From assembly GCA_050084515.1 (NCBI GenBank), contig CM114271.1, positions 60,760,001-60,824,000 of the forward strand: 64,000 bases of DNA, written 5' to 3'. Positions within the stretch are counted from its first letter, which is position 1. Every line of letters begins with the position of its first letter. The DNA comes from Blasia pusilla (Eukaryota > Marchantiophyta > Marchantiopsida > Blasiales). Under the pieces are notes generated by a model. It did no database searches and was not told where the DNA came from. It saw nothing but the letters and a program-made list of their open reading frames with translations. Below, in pieces: positions 46,101 to 59,080 of this stretch. Position numbers and translations under genes: made by a program.

Positions 46101-49100
46101 TTTCATATTGATTGAACCGAAGCCAAGACTTTGTCCAAGTAGTCCAATTTTGAACCCTAACATTACAAATTGATCCATGGCTCAAATTTTTAGTACGTTA
46201 TGATTAGAGACTCATTCGAAGTAGGTACATTTGTGCACGACATGTGGGGAGTACAATATTTTGTGGGAAAAAGTTTCTCATTGATTTTGGGCAAGAGATG
46301 GTTATCTATCATCCACAATGATAATTATGTGACCGTCATTGGATGAGCCAAATCTCTAGTTAAAATTTTTTTTTATTGTAGTTGTAGTCCGCATAAAAAT
46401 GTCGTAACCACATTGGTAGCATAGGTGGTAGTAATAATTGGCATATTTTTTGGAGGATAATGTCCTTTAGTAGCTTGCATCATAAAGATATGTCGTGTTG
46501 GATTTCTCTTCCAATCCTCTAGTGTTCATACCTCTTTACCATTATGGGACATGAGCATTAAGTTGGAGGGCATGGAGCCATGCCTTCATGCTAAAGTAGG
46601 AGAAATCAACGGAAAATTTCCTCCTTATAGTGATGATGTTAGCACCCTTGAATACCATGATATCAATTGTGCAATAATTTCCAAAGAAGGGTGTGAGATA
46701 TTTTTGGAAGGATGACCATAATTTGGTTGGAATGTTGCAAGTTGGCATTAGGATGTGCCAATATCTATACATAGAGAGAGAGAAGATTTCTTAACAATGC
46801 TCATTATTCTAAACCTCCACCAACTCTATTGAGTCTATTGTGTCTAGGACTTGGGCCTTCCTCCATACATATCTTGTGGAAAATCTTGAAATATACTCTC
46901 TCTTGTGTGACTATACCTATAAAAATGGTCACATTGTGGTTGTGATGTTGTCATTTGAGGTGTTTGGACAAGATGAGGCAATGCCTACCCTATGTACTCC
47001 CTTTATCTATGGGGTTCACTACATGTCTATCAAAAAACCTAGTTCCTACTAGCCAACGTATGTCAGGTTGCCATGGGCTTACAATACCCACCCTATTATT
47101 TAGGCATACCAACTCTCTCCCATGATATTGGTGCATGATGTTGTCTATGAGTATTAATTGTGTGGTTAACACTCATAGACGTGTCCACTATCGTTGAAAT
47201 CATGTGTTCACAAAATCCTCCTCACTGCACTCATGTTGAGCTCAATCTGCTCAAATAACTTGAAGAGCACCTTGAAAGTGGATTTCATGATTTGAAGTAA
47301 AATTGCATCCCAAACTCTCCATCACATCTTTCGATCCAAAACGCTATACCATGACTATACAACATGTGCCTTTGTCACTCCATGACGTAATGAGTCATAA
47401 TAATCATAGTATGCAAGTACATGCCTTTCAAAGATTCTCATGATCTCACCCAATCTCTATTAAAAATATCATTGAATATTTAGTTTTTTTGTTCCGTATG
47501 CCTTGATATTTCCTCCCCAACTCTCGGAAGAACCAATTTTTGGGTTGAAACTAGGTGATTCTCTAGGTCGGTGCCACCAAGCCTTGATAGCCTATGAATA
47601 GGCCTTCTAGGTTGAGATCCTTCATATTGTACCATTTGTACAATATCTTTTGCCCTCTTTCATCCATTTTGCATAATTCTTGGACTGATCTTCTCGGATT
47701 TTTTTCCACCTTTGCATCCAATGGATCCTTTAAAAAAAATGGGCAATGCTTCCGAGTACGCCCTTCAAAATAAAAAATTGACAAGTCTATGCAATGGCTC
47801 CATTGAGGCACTCTTGTGAGGAAACTCAACTACCCGCATGCACACTACACATTTCTCGTGTCCCTCTCTCATCTTTCTTGCATAAAATTGAATTGAAAAT
47901 GACATACATGGCCACCTCCATTCTCAATAGTTCATATTGTCATCAAACACTAACACGTGTGAAACCTCCTACCAAAAACTAGAAGGAAGAGCCATCTCCT
48001 CCCCTCATATAATCTTGGGAAGATCCAAAATTATCCTACCTTTAAATATAGCCAAAATTAGTAATCTACACACATATTATGGAATGATAGTTGACTAGGT
48101 CAAGATGTCACCTCACCTGAAATTCAAAAAGAGGGAGTTTAGAAAAAAAAGTATTGATCCCCACATAATAGAGATGTAACTTTATAATCTCATGTGATGA
48201 GTTAGAACAAAGTTATAGCTTAACATCTTACCAACTCTATACACCTTTGCCAACATACAACTCTTACCATTGACCAACTATGATGAAATTAAGTAGATCC
48301 AAGCATAAAATTTTACCTATGGGCTTGAGTTATTTGGATCTATGAGGGGTGTAGCTATCACACTGGTTTAATTTGTGATAGTTGCTCTAAAGGTGGCATA
48401 TGTCATGCTTGACACCCCTTGTTAACACAAACCCCGTAAGAAAATGGGTATGTGTTGTATAGAGTAGTGGATTATATCAATTTGAATGTAGTAAATAGAT
48501 ATTACATGGAGTTAGAATACCTAATTGCCAACCTTGTTGCATGGCGAACTTGTCTAAGTTTGCGGAGTCCGAACTAAACTTTGTGCTTTGGGTAGGTTTT
48601 TCCGCTTAGTATTTTTTCCATAAAATAGAATTTCTTTCATCTAGTTCCACCTTTTGGGGAGTTAGGGACCTTGACTCCACCATCTCCCTCCCCATCCTTG
48701 AGCAAATAGCTTCCCACACTCCCACCGTGGAAGTGGGAGTGGAAATACGACCTCTAATTTGTGTGTTTCCATGCAATCTTTATGAGAAACTACAGACTTG
48801 GCTATGTGGTCTCAATGTACATGAGTGCCCACCAATGTTTCCAAGTGGTGGGACTATTAACTATATGTGTGGTATGGACAAGAATGTGGATTGTTTGATG
48901 ATGTGTATATGGACATTCTAAATGCCTAATCCATAAGTGAAATGCATGCATGGACCACGGAAGTTTTATTGTTTGGAAAAAGGAGCTAATGAGTAGGAAT
49001 GTATCGAAATAATTTCTCCCGAGGGGAAGATAAGAATTTTCATAAACTAGAATTTGAGTTCAAATGTGAAATATATAAAAATGGACGTAGTATCTAGTAT

Positions 49101-49690
49101 GTTATTTTGGCTTGTCACATCCAGATCATGTTATTTTCCTCCAAAAGCGATGGGAATTTTATGTGCCTTTATGTGGGATCCTGTCCTCATTTGGGAGACA
49201 TGCTAAAGGACATATGGTGAGGATGGATGCCTTACAAATTTGGAGTTGGTCTTAGAATTCTTTTGGAGAAGACAAAACCAAAACTAGAAGCCTATTTTCT
49301 CCCATACTGCCCCCTCTTCTTTTTCTAATGGGTTTTCCATCATGCATATGAATTGAGGTTCGTCATTCTTTTCTCCCATGCCATTACTCCTTACAAAGCA
49401 GGGGATTCTTTCATTTTGGTTGTTTCCTCCCAAGTTTGTCGCCTCCTATCTTATGATTCATGATGCCTCGAGTTTCTAGGCAGGTGTCTTGCATTAGTTT
49501 TAATCTAGCCGGTTCATTCGGAGTGAGAAATACTTGACTCCAATACGAATTTCCTCTTAGAAAACGAATCATTTGAATACTTTATCCCATGCAGGCCATG
49601 CTTTCCTACAACGGGAATGATTGGACTAAAATTAATCAAAATGAGCCCACTCCAAGTCGGTTTCTCTAATTTTCTCTTTGATGCACTCTC
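43111..49690. other. AT-rich gene-less sequence
   Basis: 6.6 kb with no recognisable gene. ORFs are short (88 codons at most, at 47563-47829) and unrecognised. A weakly coding-looking plus-strand tract near 44750-44930 (EVKSYTRKRKRAQNQ) is interrupted by stops. Probably decayed transposons. Confidence 0.5.
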
Positions 49691-51660
49691 GCTCAAACTA
49701 TCCTCTATCCCAAGCATCGGGTTGTTGGCATGTGAGACTTGCCGAATTTCCTTCGTGAGCGAGGACCTTCACGAAGTTCTTTGGTTGGTGATGGACAACT
49801 GATTCTTTACGCGTTCGTTGAAAATGAGAGCAAAAATTCCAACCAAATTCCGTTGCTGGCGATTCACGATCGCTGGGGACGTGGCGATGATCTCGTGGAG
49901 TATTATTCCTCTTCACCACTCACGCTCTCCACGCAAAGAGATCTTGACACTACATACCTACGACTCTCCTTATCACCAACTGGGAAGATCACAGGACTCC
50001 TATCAACTCCAGCACCTACACTCCGGAAAGCCAGAGTTCAACTCCGACACACATGAATCGACATGGATCTCTGTGCAATGGCGGCACACGACAGCGTGAC
50101 CGGTTCTGTAGCCTCTCAGAGGCAGAGGTGCATGGCGTAAGAGAGACGGTCACGGCAAAGCGGCAGTGAAATGGCGGCTGATAGCCGATGAGACGCAGGA
50201 ATCTCATTTGACGCAGAGAGTTTAAGGGAAGCAGATGAATGCGAATGTGCTGTACGCACATTCGACGTGACGAGCCCGCCGCAGCTAAATGTTTTTCCAT
50301 CACTCGTTTTTATCGAAGTGCATCTTTCTCTCAATGTTCGGTGTTTGACCACCAGTGGCAGCATGGAAAGACAAGACGACGAGCGACGACGGAAGACGTG
50401 AAACCTATCAATATGTTGTTGAGGAAAGTGAGGCAGTGGGTGGCGTTTGGAAACGAGGAAGATTGAAGCCGCCGTAGGCGCATTAACTAAAGAGTGCCAA
50501 CACATTTTCACTTGTCCCTCTCTCCCGTGTAGGATCTGACATAGCGGAGCCGTGAGTTCTGTTCTGTACGAATCTTCGTGATGCGATTATGAAAGGTGCG
50601 ATTTGTAACGATTCAAGGACGCTGCGGTTCCCGCATTCACCTAGGACGTGCCCAATCCCAAATCTGGCGGAGTACTCTTTTCTTATATGAGACACACATT
50701 CCCGTTTCTTGGCCCCGCAATTCGACATGTTGTACTCTTTTGTCAGCGATGAGGCCTCTTGACAGATCTCTTGCAGAGGCCAGGAGGTATCCTCTGGTCA
50801 CAGATTGCTCGAGCGCACCATGTGAACTCACAATACGAAATATTTCGGACTCTGCCCTTCATAAACAGCAAATTGTAATGGCCAGAAGGGCTCCTACATC
50901 AACGTCTAGCAAAAATTTGTTGACGCCTCTTACATTTGTTGGATGAGTAAAGAGATAAAGAGGCATTGACCTTCCCTCCCCATAGGACTCCTGAACGTCC
51001 CGGCGAAGTGTAAACCTCCAAACCCTAGACAAGAATCACCAAGCATTCGTATAACTCGAAACTTCGATGAATGCTGCCAAACAATCGTACCAAGTCATCG
51101 TACCATCTGTGGGGTAAAGCTACTTAACCTCATACTTGCTCAGATTTACCAGAAGCTGAGAGGGTTGGACCACTTTGGTCGTTCAGTCCTCTTGGAGCGA
51201 TTTTTCAAGCAGCTCGGTGCGATTTTTGAACCACTTCGGTGAAACTGATCACTGTCCGAAGAAAAAGGCAGGAAGAACACACCAAAGTGAGATTCTTCAA
51301 TCACGGAAACTGGGATTGATCACCGTCGAGGAAAAAGCTAGAAGGAATGGGATGGATGGATTTTCAAATTGCTTTTCGAGAGTTGGTTTCCGTAACACTA
51401 GACAGTCGGCTGAATGCACGACATTGAAAGGAAATCGAACTGCTTTTCACTCCCGATGCTGTCACCACATTTTCTTGCCGCCACGTGCACAGTGATGTGG
51501 TATGGCGGATAAAAACTTTGATGCTCATAATGTGGACATTGTTTCGAGTCGGATGACCTTGTAAAATATGTAAGAGACACTACCCTCCCACTTTTCCGAT
51601 TCTCCATTTAGATACAATAAATTTCAGTCCCGTTCCATAGATAAGTGTGAAACTAAAGAG
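49691..51660. other. CpG-rich stretch without a recognisable gene
   Basis: Composition resembles the WD40-gene island. ORFs up to 131 codons on both strands are unrecognised. A hairpin CGAATGTGC/GCACATTCG with a 5-nt loop lies at 50242-50264. It abuts the Helitron 3' end at 51689. Confidence 0.45.
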
Positions 51661-52308
51661 AAGAGAATTCTCCGGAGTTAATTATTATTAGTAAGGTGCA
51701 CGGGTGAAATAAGGTAATATAGAATGAAAATACAAATTTTCAAATTTATTTCATCTCAATATTTTTTTATATACTACATTTCGTGTCTAATCATCTTTCT
51801 TATTCGAATGTTCATCTCTTCCAATGATAATGTGGATGGAATTTTTCTTTCCTATTGTAAATAATGTTACATACAATTGACCATGAGAAAATACAAGAGT
51901 AGACAAGTACATGCCAACCTTTTGCAAAGTTTGACCTTGCGATTTATTAATAGTTATAGCAAAAGCCGGCCTCACAGGGAATTGAAACCTACGCAAGTAA
52001 AATGGCAAACTAGAATATGATACAATCAATGGAATACGTGGAATAAAAACGCGATCTCCAATATTTTTCCCAGTGATAATTTCAGCATCTATGCAATGTC
52101 TCATAAATCCACGAATCACCAATCTTGTCCCGTTTGCTTGTCCATGTGACCCATTCATGTTTCGTAAGAGCATGATTGGTGCACCAATCTTCAAACACAA
52201 ACGATGCGGAGGAAGTCCAGAAGGCAAGCATGTGTTCAAGAATTCAGTTGGATAGATATGACTTATTCTCTCATTTGGAATAGAGTCGACGTTGAGGTAA
52301 ATATGCTC

Positions 52309-52413
52309 CTGTACACAACATGTAATGTATTAGTGAGAAATGGAAATATTAGAATCCAAACTTCCAAAAAACATATTGATAGAAGTACAAATGAGATAAG
52401 TCTAAAGGATTAC
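52309..52413 (-). other. RepHel intron, 105 bp
   Basis: Donor GTAATC after FPRE, acceptor GTGTACAG; phase 0, joining to EHIYLNVDSIP in frame. Confidence 0.8.
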
Positions 52414-53020
52414 CTCTCTGGGGAACCGAGACATAACGTCTGCATTTATGTCGTCAACATCTTTATTTCTCAGAGCCCAAATAGTTGTATCTCTTAAGAA
52501 ATCAATGTCATGGAATCGGCTAAGAAAATTGCCATAGATCACATCAATAAGATCACATATTTTGTTATTATTAGTAACGATTTCAGATGGTAATCGTATA
52601 AAGTCTTCTCCCAAATGAGGGTGTAAAAGTACACGACCCTCTCCCACTTTCAATAACCAATCAGCAAAAGCTTGTTGTTCATCACGCAAATGACCATCCA
52701 ACCTTTGAATTCTCATGTTTGTTTTCAACTTCATGACCCTTACATTAGACCAAAGAGATGATCTCTTTATGGTGGCTTGGATGATTTGCAGTCGATCCCC
52801 ATGACGAACAACATACAACACTTGAAGAAAATCACCACCAAATACCATAAGTTTTCCACCAAACGATAACTGCTGTAAATCATCCGAAACAACTCCCATG
52901 ATATCCTGTAAGGTTCGATTCACGGCCTCAAAGGCATGACGATGAGCCCTATGTGCCTCATCCCATATAATGAGCATCGCCTCACGGATTAAGCAAGCTC
53001 CATCACTATCGACCGATAAA

Positions 53021-53110
53021 CTACCATCAAAAAGGGAAGAAAATTAGAAGCTGAAATAATTTGAGCAATTAACAAAATTGAAGCTAATTAAGACAACTTA
53101 TGGTACTTAC
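53021..53110 (-). other. RepHel intron, 90 bp
   Basis: Donor GTAAGT, acceptor GATGGTAG; phase 2. The join creates an Asn codon and continues LSVDSDGACLIREAM into the WDEAH motif. Confidence 0.85.
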
Positions 53111-53613
53111 TTGCAAGTAGAGCTTTTATGAAGATTAATGGGGATCTTCAAGCGTGAATGAGCAGTATGCCCTACGGCTAACAATAGGGCAGCTATACTA
53201 GATGATGCTACAGCCAATGCTATACCTCTAACGCTCCTTACACTTGCAAGAAGAAGATTATATAAAAATGTTTTTCCAGTTCCACCTGGACCATCGATGA
53301 AAAAAACTTTTGGAGATGGTGGAGCATTCGCGCATATTTGATCAAGCTCATCATGTATAGCGTCCCATATCATGCGTTGTCCTTCGTTTAGGCACGCTTC
53401 TCCCAATTGCACTTGCTCAAATAATTCTTCCGTGTCATATGATAGCTCTTGTTCCTCCAAATATGAGTGTGAATGAAGGCTTTCGAAATTAGCTTGGGGC
53501 ATGTCTGGGAAGTTAGATAGTCTCTTTCCTTCATCTTGTAAATATTAATGGACTTCCAATAATGCGGTATTAATAATAGCATCATCAACATCAAGGTTAT
53601 GAATTCCTATTTT

Positions 53614-53745
53614 CTGTAATGGAAGAGTTAAAAAAAAGTCAAAATTATGGTTAGTATCTTGGACTGTCAATGTAAGTGAGATGGAAAAACGTTACTACTA
53701 TTAGGAATAAATTTTTTTGTAGGAGTTGTAGTATTGGATTCTTAC
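53614..53745 (-). other. RepHel intron, 132 bp
   Basis: Donor GTAAGA, acceptor CATTACAG; phase 0, joining ERRE to KIGIHNLDVDD. Confidence 0.8.
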
Positions 53746-54056
53746 TTCACGTCGTTCATATAAGAGATCTTCGACCAACGGAACCAAGAACTGACTCCAT
53801 AATATTGTAGGTTGAGCAGGTGTGTTATAAGCTAGAATAATTGCAAAGAGTCGGCGTAGTGAAGAACCCGTACGGATTATGGAAGCTTCTTCAAAGCAAG
53901 TAAACACCTCCCTATCATCCTCAAGAAGTCCTAATTGGATAGTAGCCTCCTTGCATGTTGGACATAATATCCCATGAACCGTTCTTAAGCATTCGTATGT
54001 AGTTGCTCCTCGAACATGATGGAGGAGTAATCTCAACCAATGTCGTTCTCCTTTAC

Positions 54057-54166
54057 CTATGACAAAGTGAGAAAAGTGAGCTCATCTATCTATATATAAA
54101 AGAAAACGGGTGAGGTTGGTATATAAAAAAAGAGTAAATGTATATAAAGAGTTTTTAAGTTTTTAT
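54057..54166 (-). other. RepHel intron with mutated donor, 110 bp
   Basis: The acceptor TTTGTCATAG is normal. The donor reads ATAAAAAC instead of GTAAAAAC. Splicing at the original position would give HPGKGERHWLRLLL in frame, which matches the family. Confidence 0.75.
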
Positions 54167-54498
54167 CTGGATGAGTAAGGTATAAGCGGCCAATGGAATG
54201 GCCACAATCATTAAATTTTTTCACCCTACGAATCCATCTCTTGTTACTCCAACAATAATATGAAGGGAAATCTATGTATAGATATTGTCGAGCAGTGGAG
54301 TCAGATAGATTGGTAGCAAACCATTGGGTCAGATTTGTCTCTCTATTTATTTGCAAAATATTTTGAGGAGCGTCAACATCATTGAAGTAGACTATTTGTT
54401 GCTCCGGAAGATGAACTACTAATCTCACAATACTTGGAAGTTCAGCATGTAGAGAAAACTTGAAGAGACGCCAACATGCTTCTGAAGAAGATATATAT

Positions 54499-54599
54499 CT
54501 AGAAAAATAAGAATTCCAAGTATTCAAATTAGGAGAATAAACATGATGGATAAGACCCTGAATGGAATGCATCACATCAATGAAGTAGCGGAATCATAC
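54499..54599 (-). other. RepHel intron, 101 bp
   Basis: Donor GTATGA, acceptor TTTTCTAG; the join restores SYVDA to YISSSEACW in frame. Confidence 0.8.
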
Positions 54600-54857
54600 A
54601 TCGCATCAACATATGATGTTGACTCGTCAATAACGTCAATTGCATTGGATGTATCCGTGTCCTTTGACAACTTGAATGACACCGCATCAGACCCCTTATA
54701 GACATATTTGTATAAGTACTTGACAACAGAAACACTACTTGTGATTTCAAGATTAATGTGACAATTGAAGAGGGTGCATAACATATGATTGTAGGGCACA
54801 ACCCAACAATTATCCAATGAATGTTGACTCTTAATTATCGCCCTCCTATTCTCCAAT

Positions 54858-54953
54858 CTACAAAAATACAATAACAAATCATAAATATGCTTTCCAATAC
54901 TACACCATATGTCTTACAATAATAAAGATAAGACAAAATTAAAAGATCCTTAC
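54858..54953 (-). other. RepHel intron, 96 bp
   Basis: Donor GTAAGG, acceptor TTTTGTAG; the join gives PIYRRLENRRAIIKSQ in frame. Confidence 0.85.
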
Positions 54954-56248
54954 CTACGATAGATTGGATAGCCATCTTCCGTCTCTGTAGTGTTGGCCGC
55001 AAAAACCTTATGATAGCCTTTGGTGCACTTTTTGGTTTCCTTATCCATACATGGCGCATTTGGATTCAATGGTCCACATGGCCCATGAACCATGCAATTA
55101 TCAACAGTAGAATACAACCTTGGATGGGTAGATTGATTAGGGATCTCTGCTGAAATAATACGATCATAATCATGAGTGGTATGTGGTTTATCCTCCCGTC
55201 CTAATATAATAAGAACGTGCATATGCGGCAAATCTCTTTTTTGGAATTCCACCACATGGATGCATCCTGCAACTCGTCCCAATATCTGCTTCTTGATGAT
55301 AAGTCTTAATAACTCTTTCTTTTTCTTCTAAAAAACCCGTACGACCAAATCTGGTCGGTCCGCAACCGATTGACCGGGTAATAGGGCTGATGTAATCTCC
55401 TCCCACTTTGGATTGCATGTCATAGTCAAAAATTAGTCCGGCTTCCCCAAATGTCTTACAATTGCTATTGCATTTTGATAAAATTGATGCATATGACGCG
55501 GCCCTCTAGTAAAAGAAGAAGGTAATATAATGCACCTCCCAACCCTGCAACTATCCACATCATGTCGATGCATGGCATCCTTTACACCTTGATATAATTC
55601 AGCCCTTAACTCCTTCTGATTCAAGCAAACCCATGATAATCGTTGCATCTCTACACTTGCATAGAGATCAACCATATATTCTTGAGTAAGTCGACCAAAC
55701 CGCAATAACCGATTGTCATCTTCGCCTCCAATCCGCGTTTGAAGTCGAAAGCATGCAAATTGCAAGGCCGTAACACTCTTTGGTTTTCTTTCCTCAAAAA
55801 TATCACCATCAACTCTTTCCTCATCCATCCAATCTTCTAAAGGTTCCACTTGTCCCTCCTCATGAATAATCCGGCCCAATCGTTGGGATTCTCTATGACC
55901 TTCAATCCTCCCGAAGGGTATTCCAAGATGCCAACCTGCTTCACCATAGATAAATAGTAGAACAAAATGTAGTGGAATATATGCTTCATTGAGGTCTGAT
56001 ATACGCTTCACTCCTCCTCCATGTAGTCGTACAATTATATCACGATGGTCAACATGTTCACTACCATCACCCGGCAATATAGCCGCAACCTCATAAGCAA
56101 TTGGTAAATTATAACGCTTAGCATCGAGACCTCTCTTACTTGCCTTGAGGATGATCTGTATATAAACGTCAGTTGCTTCATATGCCATATCACGAAAGAT
56201 CTTCACATATGGGTTGCATTCATGTAACATGTCTTGTAGCCCTCTCAA

Positions 56249-56313
56249 AATATATAAATATAAATATAAATATAAATATAAATATATAAATAAATAAATA
56301 TAAATATATATAT
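56249..56313. repeat. AAATAT-type microsatellite inside the RepHel coding exon
   Basis: A run of (AAATAT)n/(AAAT)n/(AT)n lies between the codons for SSDLN and ILRGLQDMLHECNPYV, which should be nearly adjacent. The 62 bases between them are not a multiple of three, so the tract throws the second part out of frame. Confidence 0.9.
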
Positions 56314-57226
56314 ATTAAGATCAGAAGATCTAGACATAACTCTTTCACGATTCTCCAATTCATTTGCGGTATCATGGATATAGAGTTGAGCAAATTGGGA
56401 ATGACCCCCCATATCAGGATGTAAGGATCCAATGGAATGATAAATTCCGCCTTGGACCCTAAAGTGTCCGGTGCCACTTATTTGTTCATTTACATGCACT
56501 CCAATAGAGGCAAGTTGAAGCGCAGAATTGTAAGTTCTAGCATGTGTAAGAAAATGAAGACTTCTAGGATCAACACCAGAAATCAAGGATTTCAGGAATG
56601 GAGGAGACGATTTAAAGAGGGGTAAATGTATTCTCCCATGGCCACAACACATGCCATATGGTGAGTCACTAATCTTTAAGCCTTTCACCCTTTCACATTT
56701 CCAATGTAAAGCATGACATGATGGGCATATCTCTGTCATATAACCCAACGTATGACGACCGTTGACACGATTCAAACTCCTATGTAATCTCAACTTCCTA
56801 ATATCATTTTCTTGGAAATTTGGTCTTCTTGCAAGATTCAATAATGTATTTAATCTTACAATCCTATCAACAACAGAAAACGGAGGAATCCTAAAAGCAT
56901 TTTGTATAGTGGCACTTTCTGGAGATAACACAACTCCTTTAATGGTAGAAGACAAAGGATCTCCTCTAGACCTTGCTTCATCCTCGGAACGGGGAAGAGT
57001 CGAAGAATTCTCAACAACTTTATGTTGAAACAGAATCGGAAGAGTAATAGGTAACTCAAATTCTCGTATCACATAAGTAGTTGGCCTTGTCGTAGATATA
57101 TTATCGACAACTTCATGGAGTGCACTATCACGTAACTCGCGTCTTGGAGATGCATTTATCCGATCTGTGGATGGAAGATGAAATTCTTGATTTTCTCCTA
57201 CCATTCCTCCATCCTCATTGAAAGGC

Positions 57227-57313
57227 CTGAGAAAACATCAATATATTACATAATACATACAAATTAAAAATGAACAATCAAAGATTTTCAGCGAGATGTA
57301 AAAAGATATGTAC
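57227..57313 (-). other. RepHel intron, 87 bp
   Basis: Donor GTACAT, acceptor TTTTCTCAG; the join gives GSQSRRPFNEDGGMVG in frame. Confidence 0.8.
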
Positions 57314-57675
57314 CTCCTGGATTGACTACCAATGGCCATAAGCTCTTCATTTGGAGTAGTTAGAATACTTTGAACTACCATCGGAGTTTCAACTTGACCA
57401 TGAAGCGCTTTCCTTCTTTTTCTATACTCTCGATAATAACACCTCTTTTTTTCTTTCAAGGCTTCCATTTTATCAGCACCAATAGCACGTTTTCATTTTT
57501 GGGCCTCGCCGCGTAGAACCTTCCGAAAATCACGTACATCCATAGGATTCAATGGAATGGTAAGTCTGAAACAATACTAAATGTTAAGAGCAATGCACTA
57601 ACTTAAATTAAAAGTGAAGATTATGAAGGGTGGAAATGTGGACATGTTAAGTAATTGTCAATTTTGCAAACTTAC

Positions 57676-58080
57676 GTCGGAGATGTTTTGAGAAGGAATT
57701 CATCTTCAACAGGAAATATTGGCTATTTGAGCCAATATTTCCTTGTGACATGCACGCCTTTTTTTTTTGCGTTCACACACATCAATTTTCGGAAGTCACG
57801 CAAATGTGTCGGATTTGATGGAATAGAAAGTCTATGCAAAAATTCCAAGATTGTATCATTTTAGTATATACATACAAAACATGGGATGTAAGGCGTATCG
57901 TGGAAATGGAAATACGTTGCTTCCATTGTTCTCCCAAAGAAAGGTGCTTACGTCGGCGAGGTGTTCTTCAATTCTTCGATTTGTCTCCCTGAATTTTGTT
58001 GTAGAATCGGTATATTTGTGATAACTCCTAGCGGCCGTCTCTCCACGTTCAATAATAATCCACCTCCACTCGCCATCTAC
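57676..58080 (-). pseudogene. Upstream Helitron exons, one a duplicate of the next exon's start
   Basis: At about 57832-57676 an exon-like block starts after GCATAG with SIPSNPTHLRDFRKL and ends before GTAAGT. The following exon (57565 onwards) starts after TTTCAG with TIPLNPMDVRDFRKV, so the two exon starts are paralogous. A further block (58080-57950) reads EWRWIIIERGETAARSYHKY and ends before GTAAGC. The frame does not carry cleanly between these blocks, and a run of ten A bases breaks one. Function is unknown; they may be the decayed N-terminus of RepHel. Confidence 0.45.
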
Positions 58081-58559
58081 ATTACACACCACAAAACTAC
58101 TTATTAAAAATTGAAAAAAAATCATTTAAAATAGTAGAGAAAGAAAATTATGAAAATTAAATTGGAAAAATGAGAAAAAAATTAGATGATATAAGGAAAA
58201 AACGTAAAGTGCGAAAAAAAAGAGAAAGAGAATGAAAAAGTTGCGAGCTAGACATAAACCAATTTTAGAGGAAGATTTAAAAAGAAAAATTTTAAGAGAA
58301 AGAGAATGAGAAATTAATGTTTTTTTTAAGAAGAAAAGAATTTAAAGCTATTCTAGTTGGGATGTTTAAGAAAAATTGAAAAAAATTGAAAAAATTTGGT
58401 GGGAAGAGGAAAAAAAGGAAAAAGGAAATCCTGAAGAGAAAATCGGAAAAAAAACCTACCAAACCTATCCCAAACCTACTACTGAACCTATCCCGAACCT
58501 AACATTTATCCAACCCTATCCCCAGTTGGCGCCACCTCTAGTAATCATGAGGCCCAGAC

Positions 58560-58588
58560 CTAACGGTCCACTTTTTGTGGACCGTTAG
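58560..58588. repeat. Perfect hairpin, 12-bp arms, T5 loop
   Basis: CTAACGGTCCAC (58560-58571), TTTTT, GTGGACCGTTAG (58577-58588). The same GGACCGTT word recurs at 58663, in a region with ATC.GACGG-type words common in plant promoters. Confidence 0.95.
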
Positions 58589-58600
58589 ATTATTAATCGA

Positions 58601-58730
58601 ACGGCCCGCGTCTGAGATGCGGCCGCCCCTCACCCCCTTCCCCCCTACTGCGACCGTAATCTGGACCGTTTGATCTTAAATCAGACGGCCAACGTTTGAG
58701 ACACGGCCGCCCCCACCCCCTTCCCCCCTT
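58601..58730. repeat. 46-bp imperfect direct repeat pair
   Basis: 58601-58646 and 58685-58730 share ACGGCC..CG(T)..GAGA..CGGCCGCCCC and the tail CACCCCCTTCCCCCCT, 84 bp apart. Confidence 0.85.
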
Positions 58731-58796
58731 CTAACGGGACGCGTCCACTTCCACTCACTTCCTCATTCACGCCCACTCGCCCCTCACAACCTCGCC

Positions 58797-59080
58797 CTAA
58801 GCCTCACGGGCTCCGCACTTCTCCTCACGGACTCCGCTCTCACACGGCTGTGCGTCACTCGGCTGTGTAGCATTCCAGGTTTCGTCTTTGGTCTTCTGCT
58901 CTAAGCCTCACGGGCTCCGCACTTCTCCGAGAGGACTCCGCTCTCACACGGCTGTGCATCACTCGGCTGTGCAGCATTGCTGGTTCTCCTGTCTTTGGTC
59001 TTATGCTTGGATGGTTCAACCTCGCTCTAAGCCTCACGGGCTCTGCACTCACTTGGTTGTGCTTAACTGCAGCAAACACT
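58797..59080. repeat. Imperfect tandem repeats of 104-126 bp
   Basis: Three copies start CTAAGCCTCACGGGCTC at 58797, 58901 and 59027. They contain CACACGGCTGTGC..CACTCGGCTGTG; the third is shorter and more diverged. Confidence 0.85.

Larger units (their letters stand above)
51787..57565 (-). pseudogene. Helitron Rep-helicase (RepHel), eight exons, inactivated
   Basis: Exons read 57565-57314, 57226-54954, 54857-54600, 54498-54167, 54056-53746, 53613-53111, 53020-52414 and 52308-51787. They encode a Helitron-like N domain (RLSWVCLNQKELRAELYQGV, LPSSFTRGPRHM). The HUH nuclease motif LPHMHVLIIL (about 55210-55230) and the two-tyrosine motif KYLYKYVYKG (about 54695-54725) follow. The PIF1-type helicase has Walker A GPGGTGKT (53269-53292), WDEAH, GGDFLQVL and INKSQGQTL. 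The protein would nick, unwind and transfer single-stranded DNA in rolling-circle transposition. It is inactivated by TGA 57493-57495, TAA 55433-55435, TAG 55328-55330 and TAA 53545-53547, and by a microsatellite frameshift at 56252-56313. A G-to-A change in one donor adds to this. The late helicase motif is eroded (VTLFTIG instead of VALSRV). Confidence 0.9.

Noticed and set aside
47563-47829. 88-codon minus-strand ORF
   Set aside because: No recognisable motif and surrounded by stops; not supportable as a gene.
54057-54166. U12-type AT-AC intron
   Set aside because: The 3' end is AG in normal context; the AT is best read as a mutated GT donor.
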